Position numbers and translations under genes: made by a program. The notes beneath the pieces are model-generated. The model saw nothing but the letters and a program-made list of their open reading frames with translations, ran no database searches and was not told the origin of the DNA. This document shows positions 63,047 to 64,000 of a stretch of DNA of 64,000 nucleotides, piece after piece (position 1 is the stretch's first letter; every line of letters starts with the position of its first letter). The stretch covers positions 930,001 through 994,000 of the forward strand of contig NZ_VFML01000001.1 in NCBI RefSeq assembly GCF_006715045.1, read 5' to 3'. Source of the stretch: Amycolatopsis cihanbeyliensis. GTDB lineage: Bacteria > Actinomycetota > Actinomycetes > Mycobacteriales > Pseudonocardiaceae.

Positions 63047-64000
63047 TTAGTTGATCACGCCCTCGGTGCGCAGGCTCGCCAGTTCGCCGGGGTCCAGTCC
63101 GAGCTCGGCGAGCACCTCGGTGGTGTCCGCCCCCTTCTCGTGCGGCGGCTCCGGGGTGGCCGGCGGCGTGCGGTCGAACTTCGGTCCCGGTGCGGGCTGG
63201 ACCACCCCGCCGACCTCGACGAAGGTGCCGCGTTCCGCGTTGTGCGGATGCTCGGCCGCCTCCCACGGGGACAGCACCGGCGTCAGGCAGGCGTCGGTGC
63301 CCTCCGCCCGCGCGACCAGCTCGTCCCTGGTGTACTTGCCGATCGCCTCGGCGACGATCTCGCGCAGCCGCGGCCACTCGTTCTGGTCCAGGTGGAACGG
63401 CAGGTTCTCGGCCTCCAGGTCGAGCACGGAGACCAGGGCCGCCCAGAAGCGCATCTCGATCGCGCCGACCGCCACGTACTTGCCGTCGGCGGTCTCGTAG
63501 GTGTCGTAGAACGGCGCGCCGCCGTCCAGCATGTTCTCCCCGCGCTCCCCCGGCCAGACCCCGGAGGCCCGCAGGCCGTGCAGGTGCGTGGTCAGCAACG
63601 CCGCCCCGTCCACCATGGAGGCATCCACCACCTGGCCCTGGCCGGAGGACGTGCGCTCGTACAGCGCCGCGAGCACGCCCATCGCGAGGAACAACCCGCC
63701 GCCACCGAAGTCGCCGACCAGGTTCAGCGGCGGCACCGGCCGCTCGCCCGCGCGCCCGACGGGCTCCAGCGCACCGGCGAGGCCGATGTAGTTGATGTCG
63801 TGCCCGGCGCTCGGCGCCAGCGGGCCGTCCTGCCCCCAGCCGGTCATCCGGCCGTACACCACCCGCGGGTTGCGCGCGTGCACCTCGGCGGGCCCCAGGC
63901 CCATCCGCTCGGCCACGCCCGGCCGGAACCCCTCCACCAGCACGTCCGCCTGCTCCACGAGGCGAAGCACCAGCTCGACCCCTTCGGCCGACTTGGTGTT
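63047..64000 (-). CDS. Alpha-methylacyl-CoA racemase (CoA transferase family III), 5' end cut off
   Basis: 317 residues are visible, ending at TAG/TTA-side position 63047; the N-terminus lies beyond the right edge. EGFRPGVAERMGLGP, TGWGQDGPLAPSAGHDINYIGLAGAL (base His) and LNLVGDFGGGGLFLAMGVLAAL (acid Asp), with NMLDGGAPFYDTYETADGKYVAVGAIE, are typical of AMACR/MCR rather than formyl- or carnitine-CoA transferases. It epimerises the 2-methyl centre of steroid side-chain or branched acyl-CoAs, needed when CYP125 products have the wrong configuration. No KstR-type operator is in view for it. Confidence 0.87.
   Translation of the reverse strand, partial: NTKSAEGVELVLRLVEQADVLVEGFRPGVAERMGLGPAEVHARNPRVVYGRMTGWGQDGPLAPSAGHDINYIGLAGALEPVGRAGERPVPPLNLVGDFGGGGLFLAMGVLAALYERTSSGQGQVVDASMVDGAALLTTHLHGLRASGVWPGERGENMLDGGAPFYDTYETADGKYVAVGAIEMRFWAALVSVLDLEAENLPFHLDQNEWPRLREIVAEAIGKYTRDELVARAEGTDACLTPVLSPWEAAEHPHNAERGTFVEVGGVVQPAPGPKFDRTPPATPEPPHEKGADTTEVLAELGLDPGELASLRTEGVIN

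Overview
The window is high-GC actinomycete DNA. Densely packed operons, GTG/TTG starts, F420-dependent enzymes, a conservon (cvn) operon and a KstR/KstR2 steroid regulon point to Pseudonocardiaceae (Amycolatopsis, Prauserella or Saccharomonospora-like). This placement is inferred from gene content, not from a marker gene.

About 1-43 kb is one large cholesterol/steroid catabolic island, laid out much like Mycobacterium tuberculosis Rv3545c-Rv3574. Left arm: cyp125 and fadA5 (side-chain activation and thiolysis) sit on either side of two KstR-type operators. Next is the KstR2 (C/D-ring, HIP) block: two SDR genes facing echA20-ipdA-ipdB-ipdC, then fadE30-ipdF-kstR2-fadA6 facing fadD3-echA-fadE31-fadE32-fadE33. 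Both divergent promoters carry the same palindrome, ACCnAGCAnnTGCTnGG. A chitin-type LPMO gene and a membrane protein gene interrupt the island at 19-21 kb. The A/B-ring block follows: hsaA-hsaD-hsaC-hsaB, a KstD-like flavoprotein, and kstD-kshA-[small Cys-rich protein]-kshB-MaoC hydratase. After a repeat and a secreted phosphodiesterase-like gene come the propionyl side-chain operon chsE1-chsE2-chsH1/chsH2-ltp2, a LipC-like esterase, fadE34 (chsE3) and kstR. Eight KstR-type operators mark these promoters.

From 43 to 64 kb the content is more general: a secreted lipase, two F420-dependent luciferase-like oxidoreductases, fused isobutyryl-CoA mutase (icmF), a cvnABCD signalling operon, a DUF485/SSS symporter pair followed by a polyamine set (PLP decarboxylase, speD, speE-like), small membrane proteins, a lytic transglycosylase, an unrecognised 161-residue protein, a 55-residue membrane peptide and, cut by the right edge, an alpha-methylacyl-CoA racemase.

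Non-coding structure is the least expected part. (1) A ~375-bp intergenic repeat occurs at 9.3 and 31.5 kb with an SOS-box-like palindrome; the second copy is followed by what looks like the C-terminal remnant of a 13E12/DUF222-HNH gene. (2) A degenerate 21-nt minisatellite forms the left part of those repeats and reappears at 63 kb. (3) A ~100-nt element at 19.7 and 55.2 kb keeps four stems in both copies, two of them by compensatory changes, so it is a candidate structured RNA or small mobile element. (4) An 18-bp perfect palindrome abuts the start of the LipC-like gene. (5) A DasR-type dre-like site lies upstream of the LPMO gene. The small Cys-rich protein coupled to kshA and kshB is the most interesting protein-level candidate.
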